Assembly (NCBI GenBank): GCA_016256075.1
Contig: SDVU01000383.1
Location: 1 to 14,131 of the forward strand
Length of the DNA stretch: 14,131 bases
Direction: 5' to 3'
Source of the DNA: Dictyocoela muelleri
Lineage: Eukaryota > Microsporidia
The position numbers and the translations under genes are program-made. The notes under the pieces were generated by a model that worked only from the letters and a program-made list of their open reading frames with translations, had not been told where the DNA came from and ran no database searches. This document shows positions 1 to 6,962 of this stretch, in pieces (the stretch's first letter is position 1; every line of letters begins with the position of its first letter).

Positions 1-71
1 ACATGCTGATCATAAATCTTTATAATTTGTTATTAGTTAAGAAAATGAATATGCGTTTATTTATTTACAAA

Positions 72-74
<3 letters not shown>

Positions 75-108
<34 letters not shown>

Positions 109-111
109 TAT
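75..111. repeat. TA dinucleotide microsatellite
   Basis: An almost pure (TA)n run, interrupted once by a C near 103, leads directly into the 42-bp tandem array that follows. The SINE tails in this window also end in TA-rich runs, so the tract may have grown from such a tail. It is non-coding. Confidence 0.9.
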
Positions 112-286
112 GTAGTTCAAAATTTAGAGTGTTTTTAAACTACACATATATATGTAGTTCAAAATTTAGAGTGTTTTTGAACTACACATATATATGCAGT
201 TCAAAATTTAAAGTGTTTTTTAACTACATATATATATTTAGTTAAAAATTTAGAGTGGTTTTGAACTACATATGTATATGTAGTTG
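112..286. repeat. 42-bp tandem repeat array whose units form hairpins
   Basis: Four full units start at 112, 154, 196 and 238, and a fifth partial unit starts at 280, so the period is exactly 42 bp. Each unit begins GTAGTTCAAAA and later carries TTTTGAACTAC, its reverse complement, so every unit can fold into a stem of about 11 bp. The units are joined by a TA-rich, self-complementary linker. An 80-codon open frame across the array is only the repeat read as a 14-residue period, so I do not call it a gene. The array stops next to the 3' end of the first SINE. Confidence 0.9.
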
Positions 287-299
287 GATGTGAAACCGT

Positions 300-753
300 T
301 ATAATACATTCTGACAACATCCATAGCTGCCAACCCAGAGAGTTTTCGCAAACCGCACTCTTTAGACCTTTGGTTCCTGGTGTTCCAATAATAAGTCTCT
401 TACTAAGCAACCCTGAAGCCCTCTGTATACGCGATTTTTGATTTTATCAATGACACAGAAGGATATAGGTTATTATTGGTGTTTTTTATGATTTTTTTCA
501 CGACTTTTTGCCGAGACGTCGCCGCTCTTATCCCCACACCTAGGAGAGTCCTTTCTTCTTCATTGTCATATTAGACCAAGTATTAATCAGCTATACCACA
601 ATGGAACAATTGTTTATTACTACTATATTTCTATAGTTTTGACCGCTTGATGTCATTTCCTTATTATTTATTAAAGAGTGACGTCATCGGAATTCGAACC
701 TCGATACTTAAAATTTACATTCAAGAGTGTTCACCACTGAGCTATATGGCTAC
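300..753 (-). mobile_element. tRNA-derived SINE, copy A (full length)
   Basis: This is the most complete minus-strand copy of the dominant repeat. Read on the minus strand it starts near 753 with a tRNA-like head. The A box TAGCTCAGTGGT (plus-strand 733-744) fits the Pol III consensus, and the B box GGTTCGAATTCC (689-700) follows about 45 bases later. A linker with TTTAATAAATAA and a body follow; the body contains GTGGTATAGCTGATTAA and ends in GATGTTGTCAG near 305. Five other copies here share the body. A head of this kind lets RNA polymerase III transcribe the element, and copying would depend on a LINE reverse transcriptase encoded elsewhere; none is visible in the window. The sequence around the anticodon position (ACTCTTGAA) recalls a Lys-CUU tRNA, but that is weak. 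Short open frames inside it are chance. Confidence 0.82.
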
Positions 754-1610
754 AAAAATATATAATAACGGACTTTTAAATTTCGCCAATACAAGCATTC
801 AAACAAATCTTCAAAAATACAAAAACTTTTAATTATTTGTTAATCTCCAGAAAATTTATTTCACATTCAAAAAATATTTTAGTTAATAAATATTAAAATA
901 ATAATGTTTTCAGAACGTATATTAAATTGATATTGTCAATTTCTTTTGTATTATTTTATAAAATGCTGATAACATTATTATTTGCCAACCGCCGAGTTGT
1001 CTCCAACCATAGTCTTTAGACTTATCGTTTTCGGTGTTCCAATAATATATATCTCCTAAGTTACACCGAAGCTATCTATATACGCAATTTTGCTTTATCA
1101 ATGATTTGGCAGGATACAGGTAATCAGTGTATTTTCAAGGATTTTTTTAACCAATTATTTTGCCGCGCTGCTTCGCTGCACTTATCTCCTCCCACACACA
1201 GGAGAGTCCCTTTAGCTTCATTGTCATTTTAGTATAAGTCTTAATCAGCTATACCATTCTAGAACAACTGTAATTATTGTCGCGCGCGAAGCGCGTGACC
1301 ACGCCAAGGTGGTATATAAGTATCTGTTTCAAATAAAATATTTAAGAATTTACAATTGTAAAAATTTAAATTTATTTAAAATCACGATGATATTTTTTTA
1401 ATTGTAAATTAAAAATTTTGGACTTATTGTAAAATCTACCTTTGTATATTAAACAATTTAAATTTTTATTTTTAGAATTATAAGTTTTCGGCTATTATAA
1501 TTTAAATTTAAATCATTACCAAGTGGTATATTTATAAATTGCTTTATATTTCTTAGTATTTTTTATTTTTTTTAAACATAGGTATGATAAATATGTTTTT
1601 TTCATATATA

Positions 1611-1932
1611 TATTACATGCTGACAACATCCCTGGCTGCCAACCCGGAGATTTGTCTCCTACCGTGGTCTGTATACTTTGGTTCTTGGAGTTCCAATAAT
1701 ACGTCACTTCCTAAGCTACCTAGAAGCCCATCTGTATACGCGATCTTCGTTTTATCAATGACTCAGCAGGATAAAGGTAATTAGTGTCTTTTCATGAATT
1801 TATATTTTTCACTACTTTTTGCCGTGATGCGTCCCGCACTCATCATCACACCTAGGAGAGCCCTTCTGCTTCATTGTCATATTAGACCAAGTCTTAATCA
1901 GCTATACCACACTGGAACAACTGTATATATAC
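1611..1932 (-). mobile_element. tRNA-derived SINE, copy C (5'-truncated, body only)
   Basis: The sequence matches the body and tail of copies A and D, from GTTCCAGTGTGGTATAGC at the minus-strand 5' side (about 1930-1900) to GATGTTGTCAGCATG and a TA-rich tail near 1605. The tRNA head is missing. 5' truncation is the usual result of incomplete target-primed reverse transcription. The tail is well kept, so this is among the younger-looking copies. Open frames on both strands here are incidental. It lies inside the GC-ended element. Confidence 0.8.
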
Positions 1933-2017
1933 TATAATTATAATTTTTTTTCTTTTTATTTAAGTTACGTTTTTAAAAATATTTTAATTGTTATATATAA
2001 TTAAAAATATTTCTTAT

Positions 2018-2092
2018 GTACGAATGGCTGAACGGTAAAGGTCTTATGATATTTATTTGTACCTATGGGTTCGAATCACTCAGTGGCATTAT
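2018..2092 (+). pseudogene. tRNA-like sequence with A and B boxes (relic or second SINE head)
   Basis: TGGCTGAACGGTAAAG (2025-2040) resembles an A box of the Ser/Leu tRNA type, and GGGTTCGAATC (2067-2077) is a good B box about 40 bases on. The acceptor and T stems do not pair properly, so it is not a working tRNA. The downstream sequence runs to a short A-rich tract near 2152-2161, so it may be the head of a second, shorter SINE family (about 2018-2164). Its sequence differs from the head of the main SINE. Confidence 0.45.
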
Positions 2093-2229
2093 TTGTAAAA
2101 TGACCAGTTTGGCATACCACCTTGGCATGTATTTGTAATTATTTGAATATGTAAAAAAAAATAATTTAAATTAGAAGCTGTCATTATAGGCATGACGACC
2201 TTGGCGCGCCACAATTATTACTATATTTC

Positions 2230-2581
2230 GGCAATTAAGTTTTTTTGGGCAAATTTTTTGATTAAAAAAATAAAATTGTAAGGAGAATTAAATGAAATTA
2301 AGAATAAAATGAATTTAGTCCTTGAGTTTTGTAACTTAAAATTGTATTTTATTTAGAATAGGGTCAATTTGCCTTTAATATCTTTGAAATCGAATATTTC
2401 AAAAAACACAAGATTGCTCGATCTTATGAGAAAAATGACCCTATTCTAAATAAAATACAATTTTAAATTATAAAAGACAAGGACCAAATTAATTTTATTT
2501 TTAATTGCATTTAATATCCTTACAATTTTATTTTTTTTAATCAAAAAATTTGCCCCACTCCCACTTAAAGACTCAATTACC
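2230..2581. mobile_element. Palindromic MITE with 8-bp target duplication TATATTTC
   Basis: The two halves of this 352-bp block are inverted copies of each other: GGCAATTAAG at the left end and GGTAATTGAG at the reversed right end. They share long stretches such as GCAAATTTTTTGATTAAAAA and TTTATTTAGAATAGGGTCA. Perfect 8-bp direct repeats TATATTTC flank it at 2222-2229 and 2582-2589. SINE copy A shows the empty site near 626-640. An 8-bp duplication and GG ends fit a Merlin-mobilised MITE, but hAT-type elements also duplicate 8 bp. It has no coding capacity. Confidence 0.8.
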
Positions 2582-2692
2582 TATATTTCTATTGTTATTT
2601 ACCGCTTAATGTCATTTCCTCCTTATTTATTAAAGAGTGACGTTAGCGGGTTTCGACCCGCAATATAAAAATATTACATTCAAGACTCTTAA

Positions 2693-3836
2693 TTGTTGCA
2701 TCCAAAACGACTCACTGCACAAAATGACCTCTTTTAAATTAAATATAAAAATTTAAAAAATTAATTTTTGATAATAAATTTTTATTAATAGCCTCGCATC
2801 ACAAATTGACTTCTTTAATTTGATATAAAAAAATCAAATTTGATAATAAATTATATTAATAAAGACAACATAAAAAAATCATCACGAAATGACTCCCCTT
2901 AATAAATTATATATAATATTATTTAATTAATTAAAATTATTTTAACTTTAATTTTATGATTGGTTGTTCATTTAATGAAGCAATAAGATTTAAAGAGATT
3001 TGGAGTATGATTTGATCTTGAATCTCTATAAAACAGTAGTGGGTGAGATCCATGAAAATAAACTCTTAATACTTATATTATCAGACTCATGTATAAACAA
3101 AAATAGAGCATCCGAAACCTAAGAATACATATTGAAACTATGAAACAGCTTTCTAAATATGTGAAAAAAATACCGTGTTAGGAATTGACTATATTCCCTA
3201 CATATATATATAAAAATTTGGTTTAATAAAAAAGATATTATTTTATATCAATATTTAATTTTATAGAACAATTTAGGCTGAAATTTAATTTTAATAAATA
3301 TCAAATTTTTATAAAATTGCTTATGAGAGTCGTTTTGTGAAGATTTTTTGGTATTAACTACATATTTGATACACCTCTATATTTCCAAATATAGAAGCTT
3401 ACAAAAAACTGAAAACATATTTGAAATTATCGCGTCTAAATATTCCTGAAAGTATAATTATATTGTCATTTTCCTTCCATTTTTATGTATATTTGAGGCT
3501 TCGCTTCAAATATACTAAAAATGGAAGAAAATAGGAAAATAAATATACGTTCAGAAATATTTAGACGCGATAATTTCAAATATGTTTTCAGTTTTTTTGT
3601 AAGCTTCTATATTTGGAAATATAGAGGTGTATCAAATATCTAGTTAGTACCGATTTTTTTTCTGATGACTTTTTTAATAAAATTCATTATCAAAAATTGG
3701 GGTTTTATATCAAATTAAAGGAGTACTTTTTTGATGCGAGGCTATTTAAAAATTCATTATCAAAAATTTATTTTTTAAATTTCTTATTTAATTTAAAAGG
3801 GTCATTTTGTGCAGGGTGTCATTTTGTGACGCGACA
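2693..3836. mobile_element. Non-autonomous TTAA element, copy 1 (long inverted repeats)
   Basis: The element sits between TTAA duplications at 2689-2692 and 3837-3840, inside the head of a SINE. Copy A carries the equal-length unfilled site (about 721-741). Its ends are long inverted repeats of about 200 bp. Each contains several copies of a motif like GCATCACAAAATGACTCC: on the left near 2698, 2719, 2796 and 2880; on the right near 3326, 3720, 3800 and 3818 as reverse complements. Without the MITE it carries it is about 833 bp, close to copy 2 (about 839 bp). The interior (2900-3320) has no open frame. A TTAA target is typical of piggyBac, but the TGT-type ends are not classic piggyBac, so the superfamily is open. 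Confidence 0.75.
3350..3651. mobile_element. Near-perfect palindromic MITE with 8-bp target duplication GATTTTTT
   Basis: This 302-bp hairpin has arms of about 145-150 bp meeting near 3500. The ends are GGTATTAACTA and, reversed, GGTACTAACTA. The outer 100 bases of the arms differ at only a few positions. Perfect duplications GATTTTTT flank it (3342-3349 and 3652-3659). The empty site is seen in TTAA element copy 2 near 6247-6275, where GTCGTTTTGTGATAC runs straight into TTTTTTTCTGATGGC. The GGTAC-like tip and 8-bp duplication match the Merlin transposon at 10975-12086, which suggests mobilisation by a Merlin transposase. It is non-coding and looks young. Confidence 0.85.
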
Positions 3837-3860
3837 TTAAACACTGAACTATCTGGCCTA

Positions 3861-4124
3861 TTCAATTTCTTTCTACCTAAAGAAAAACAATTAATTGAAT
3901 ATGAAAAATTAAAAATTGCTTTTTTTAAATTTTTTTTTGAAAAATCAGATATCGAGATATAAAATTATTTTGAAAACAATTATATAATTAAACAGTTAAA
4001 GGAAATATTAGGCTGGGATTGTAGTGAGAGAGCTTTTAATAATATACCTTTAACAACTAAAATAAGCGGAGGATTTAATAGGTCTTTTACAGGTGTTTTC
4101 AAATTTATTGCCCCATTTTTTTAG
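3861..4124 (+). pseudogene. Fragment of an unrecognised protein-coding gene
   Basis: One reading frame stays open here except for a single TAA at 3960-3962 and closes with TAG at 4122-4124. That gives about 33 codons before and 53 after the internal stop, unusual for DNA this AT-rich. The part after the stop ends with residues such as GGFNRSFTGVFKFIAPFF, and the upstream part is charged (KEKQLIEYEKLK). No start codon or 5' part is visible, because the fragment begins where the SINE head ends (3858), and its stop overlaps the start of SINE copy D. I do not recognise the family. It is either the 3' end of a host gene cut by SINE insertion or a decayed element gene. Confidence 0.5.
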
Positions 4125-4582
4125 AGATAGCTCGGTTTGTTAACACTCTTACATATAAAATTTAAATATCGACGTTCGAATCCCGCTAATGTCACTTTTT
4201 AATAAATAATGAGAAAGTGACATTGAACGGTCAAAAACTTTAGAAATATGGTATTAATATACAATAATTTCAGTGTGGTATAGCTGAATAACACTTGGTA
4301 TAAATGACAATGAACTAGAATGGACTATCCTAGATGTGGGGATGAGTGCAGCGAACATCTCTGCAATATAAGTAGTGAAAAATAAAAATTCATGAAAGTC
4401 ACTAATTATCTGTTACTCCTGAGTCATTGAAAAAAGTAAAAATACGTATAAATATGGGCTTCTGGGTAGCTAAGGAAGTGACGTATTAGTGGATCCCAAT
4501 AATCAAAGGTATAATGACCTAGGTTCGAGACAACTCTCTAAGTTGGCAACTAGGGATGTTACCAGCATGTGATATATATAAC
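4121..4582 (+). mobile_element. tRNA-derived SINE, copy D (full length, plus strand)
   Basis: The tRNA-like head has the A box TAGCTCGGTTTG (4128-4139) and the B box CGTTCGAATCCC (4173-4184). TTTTTAATAAATAATGAG, the linker, the body with GTGTGGTATAGCTGAATAA (near 4273) and the tail GGGATGTTACCAGCATGTGA (near 4551-4571) follow, with a TATATATA run at the end. All modules of copy A are present in the same order. Scattered differences make it older than copy C. It is followed within about 12 bp by TTAA element copy 2. Confidence 0.82.
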
Positions 4583-5224
4583 AATAGTATTAAATGTTGC
4601 ATCACAAAATGACTCCTTTCACAAAAAGACCATTTTTAATTAAATATAAAAATTTTAAAAAATTATTTTTTAGTAATAAAATTCTAAATAGCCTCGCATC
4701 ACAAAATTACCTCTTTAATTTGATATAAAACCCCAATTTTTGATAATGAATTTTATTAATAAAGCCACCAAAAAAAAATCATTATACAACGACTCACCTA
4801 AAAAATTAATAATAATTTAATTATATTAAATAAAATTATTCAAATTAATTTTATGATTAATTGTTTATTTATATAAGACAAAAAAGACACTCAAAGATTA
4901 GGACAAAAGTAGAGTGTTTAATCTCAATAAAACATTAGTAGATTTAAGAATTCGTAAATTCAAAATTTAAATAATTATATTCGGCATATTCATTGATAAG
5001 AATAAAATCTAGTATACGGACACCTCAAGTGTATTTATTAATTACTATGAGACAGTGGATCAAATATAAAATTAAAAATATTCTACTGGATTTTAAATTG
5101 TCTATATTGTAGAAACGTATGTATTATTTCTTTAAAATAAATATATTTTATTAAAAATTATAATTTAATTTCAATAATTATCAATAATTTAGTCTAAAAT
5201 TTAATTTAAATAAAATTATGTTTT

Positions 5225-6217
5225 GGATCAGGTGCATTTTAGATTGCTAAAACAGGGGTGTAATTTTTTTTTAAAAAAAACCCTATGTACACATCTAAAG
5301 AATGTAATAAAAAGATATTTATTTAATTATTAATTCAATTTACGCTTTAATTGCCTTATAACCTTCATTTCTATTCAACATATATCTCAAAAGATATTAT
5401 CAATAAGTCTTCTTACTCTATGTCATCTAAATATTTCACGTTTAATCCCCGACCAACAGCCTTCAATTGTATTTATATGCACATTTTTCGCTCTATTAAC
5501 GAATTCTATAGAGTGATTAACTGTTCTATGAGATAAAAATGCTCTGATAAACGAGAATATCCCCTCCAACCATCTGTATAAATAATTGAGTTCTTATTAA
5601 CATATTCTTTCAAAAAAGATAACAAATCATTGCTGGATCTTTGTAAACAGCTTTTTAAAATTATTCTTCGATTTTCAGTTCTCTCAACCGCACCTATTAT
5701 ACATATTCAATCAACACGATAGCTCCTATTATGTTTCCTTTTCCCATACTTAGATTCATCAGCCCCCACAACCACTCCCCCGCCACCTATAACTCGAAAT
5801 TGTACATAATATTTATCCAATAATTTCAAATTTCTCAAACCTTTAAGAATCCTATAAACTTTATACCTATCAAGTCTTGTCCACCTAACCAATTCGGATA
5901 TAGAAGCACCTTCAATCCACTTAAAAAAAAATATAAAGCCGCTCCTTATTATCTTATATATTCCCTTTATGGTCAGTACCTTGAAATAATGAATATATTA
6001 ATCCGCAATTTTTCCAAGAACATTTAATCATATATTTCTTTCTGTCATTCCATACTATTTTTGATATACAATTTTTGCGTTTCTATTTGAAAAGCATCGA
6101 TATTATTTCATTAATTAAAGATTCGCTAATTCATTTTCGTTATCTTGCATTGATCATAAGGGTAAAATGCAAAAAAAAGGTACACCCCCATTTTAGCCAT
6201 CTCATGTGCACATTATC
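5225..6217 (-). mobile_element. Merlin-family DNA transposon, decayed copy
   Basis: Direct 9-bp repeats TTATGTTTT at 5216-5224 and 6218-6226 flank a 993-bp block; Merlin elements are known for 8-9 bp duplications. The ends are imperfect inverted repeats. The left reads GATCAGGTGCA, then a GCTAAAACAGGGGTGTA stretch; the reversed right reads GATAATGTGCA, then GCTAAAATGGGGGTGTA. A broken transposase lies inside on the minus strand. The host sequence on both sides is TTAA element copy 2, which dates this insertion after that element. End divergence and several coding breaks make it clearly older than the Merlin at 10975. Confidence 0.82.
5390..6080 (-). pseudogene. Merlin (ISXO2/IS1595-like DDE) transposase, broken
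   Basis: On the minus strand the recognisable landmarks come in family order. A Cys-containing N-terminal piece (IKCSWKNCG, near 6020-6045) is followed by a helix-turn-helix region with LVRWTRLDRYKVYRILKGL (about 5840-5900). Next is the first catalytic Asp in ADESKYGKRKHNRSYRVD (Asp codon 5758-5760), then the second Asp in IIYTDGWRGYSRLS (Asp codon 5572-5574). VNHSIEFVNR and the catalytic Glu in INTIEGCWSGIKR (Glu codon 5462-5464) complete it. Stops interrupt it (the longest piece, 5707-5892, encodes 61 residues), and there is a frame change between the second Asp and the Glu. The DDE residues are all still readable, but no complete protein could be made. Confidence 0.85.
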
Positions 6218-6440
6218 TTATGTTTTTATAAATATTTTTTTGGGAAGTCGTTTTGTGATACTTTTTTTCTGATGGCTTTATTAATAAAATTCATTATCAA
6301 AAATCGATTTTTTAATCAAATTAAAGGGATCATTTTGTGATGCGAGTCTTTTATAAAAATTTATTATCGAAATTTATTTTTTTATTTTAATTTAAACGGG
6401 TTATTTTGTGCAGGGAGTCGTTTTGTGATGCAACATAATA

Positions 6441-6959
6441 CCCTTAAGATTTTTTTTTAGCGGGATTTTACTTTTTTTTAAAAAAATTCCCGAGACTCCT
6501 TACTTATAAACAAAAAATCTTAAATTTCCCATAATAAATGACGAAATTCACGATTTTTATATCTCATCGAATAAATTAGCATATATCTGACATTAATTAA
6601 TCAGTAAAAAATATAGTATTTTTCAGTATTTAAAGACAATTTATCAGTCTGCATCACCACACGCAAACATTGTTTTATAGTATCTCGTTTGTTTCATTGT
6701 TAAAGGCTTACAAAATCACTTTTAAATTTCTTTTTTTTATAAATCTAAAATAAATTTCTATATCATAAATTAAAATTTAATTTTTTATTAAATAAATTAA
6801 CTACATCTGCCTTTATATCATAATTAAAATTTTTGTATGATCATGTTGTATCTATAATCTTATCGATCATATAATTTATATTTGTTAAAATATATTTTAA
6901 AAAATATTATTTCGATCAAAAATTCCAAAAACAGAAATTAATAAAAAATAAAAAATATA
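6441..6959. other. AT-rich intergenic region upstream of the 553-aa gene
   Basis: No gene is visible. A small hairpin near 6461-6495 pairs AGCGGGATTTTAC-like sequence with AAATTCCCG. The last 250 bases are very AT-rich, with several TTATAA/TATA-like words, and would hold the promoter of the downstream gene. No sharp TATA box or repeated operator stands out. The left edge is the end of TTAA element copy 2. Confidence 0.6.
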
Positions 6960-6962
6960 CCC
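6960..6962 (+). promoter_or_regulatory. CCC start signal directly before the ATG
   Basis: CCC abuts the ATG at 6963 after a long C-poor, A-rich leader. In microsporidia, CCC- or GGG-like motifs just upstream of the start codon mark transcription/translation starts with very short leaders. The match supports this start and the microsporidian assignment. A three-base motif can arise by chance. Confidence 0.5.

Larger units (their letters stand above)
1279..2212. mobile_element. GC-ended insertion element in SINE copy B
   Basis: This 934-bp block separates the SINE body from its linker. Candidate target duplications AATTATT flank it (1272-1278 and 2213-2219). The ends are inverted relatives of each other: GTCGCGCGCG on the left and GTGGCGCGCC on the reversed right. 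Both continue into a CGCCAAGGTSGT motif (left about 1302-1312). The inverted motif occurs again at 2111-2126 as GGCATACCACCTTGGC. The left end carries a tight CGCGC-GAA-GCGCG hairpin (1283-1295) that stands out in AT-rich DNA. Inside are an AT-rich stretch (1320-1605) in which I see no gene, SINE copy C and a tRNA-like relic. No transposase is present, so it is non-autonomous and of unassigned superfamily. Without SINE C it would be roughly 600 bp. Confidence 0.55.
961..3858 (-). mobile_element. tRNA-derived SINE, copy B, split by three insertions
   Basis: The body lies at 961-1278, the linker at about 2220-2229 and 2590-2640, the B-box part of the head at about 2640-2692, and the 5' tip with the A box (ATAGTTCAGTG on the minus strand) at about 3837-3858. 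All pieces lie on one strand and in the right order. With the three inserts and their target duplications removed, about 450 bp remain, matching intact copy A (454 bp) and copy D (about 460 bp). The body half (near 1270) and head half (near 2213) share AATTATT at their broken edges. Copy A shows the uninterrupted version of each junction. The T arm near 2646-2660 is a neat GCGGGT/ACCCGC stem. Confidence 0.78.
4594..6435. mobile_element. Non-autonomous TTAA element, copy 2 (carries a Merlin)
   Basis: The left end (TTAA at 4590-4593, then TGTTGCATCACAAAATGAC) and right end (GTTTTGTGATGCAACA closing at 6435) are inverted repeats that match copy 1. Repeats of the CACAAAATGACTC motif recur near 4600, 4618, 4698 and 4775 and, inverted, near 6248, 6328, 6401 and 6417. 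The right-hand TTAA has decayed to TAAT. The interior at 4800-5215 aligns with copy 1 in the same orientation and has no gene. Excluding the Merlin and one 9-bp duplication, the length is about 839 bp. Confidence 0.75.

Noticed and set aside
1-10. Tail of another SINE at the window edge (ACATGCTGAT)
   Set aside because: Only about nine bases match the SINE tail before the similarity stops.
3-245. 80-codon open frame
   Set aside because: It reads through the TA tract and the 42-bp array; the protein is only a 14-residue echo of the DNA repeat.
112-286. CRISPR array
   Set aside because: There are no unique spacers; the units are directly tandem and the DNA is eukaryotic.
201-410. Minus-strand 69-codon frame
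   Set aside because: It lies across the end of SINE copy A and the tandem array; similar pseudo-frames appear in other SINE copies without conservation of length.
689-744. Functional tRNA gene
   Set aside because: A and B boxes are good but the acceptor, anticodon and T stems do not pair, and the sequence is repeated as a SINE head.
1516-1784. Overlapping frames on both strands
   Set aside because: They fall in SINE copy C; the resemblance to the frame in copy F comes from the shared repeat.
5351-5536. Plus-strand 61-codon frame
   Set aside because: It is antisense to the Merlin transposase relic.
6075-6272. Plus-strand 65-codon frame
   Set aside because: It crosses the Merlin end, its target duplication and the TTAA element end, so it is a chance frame over element junctions.
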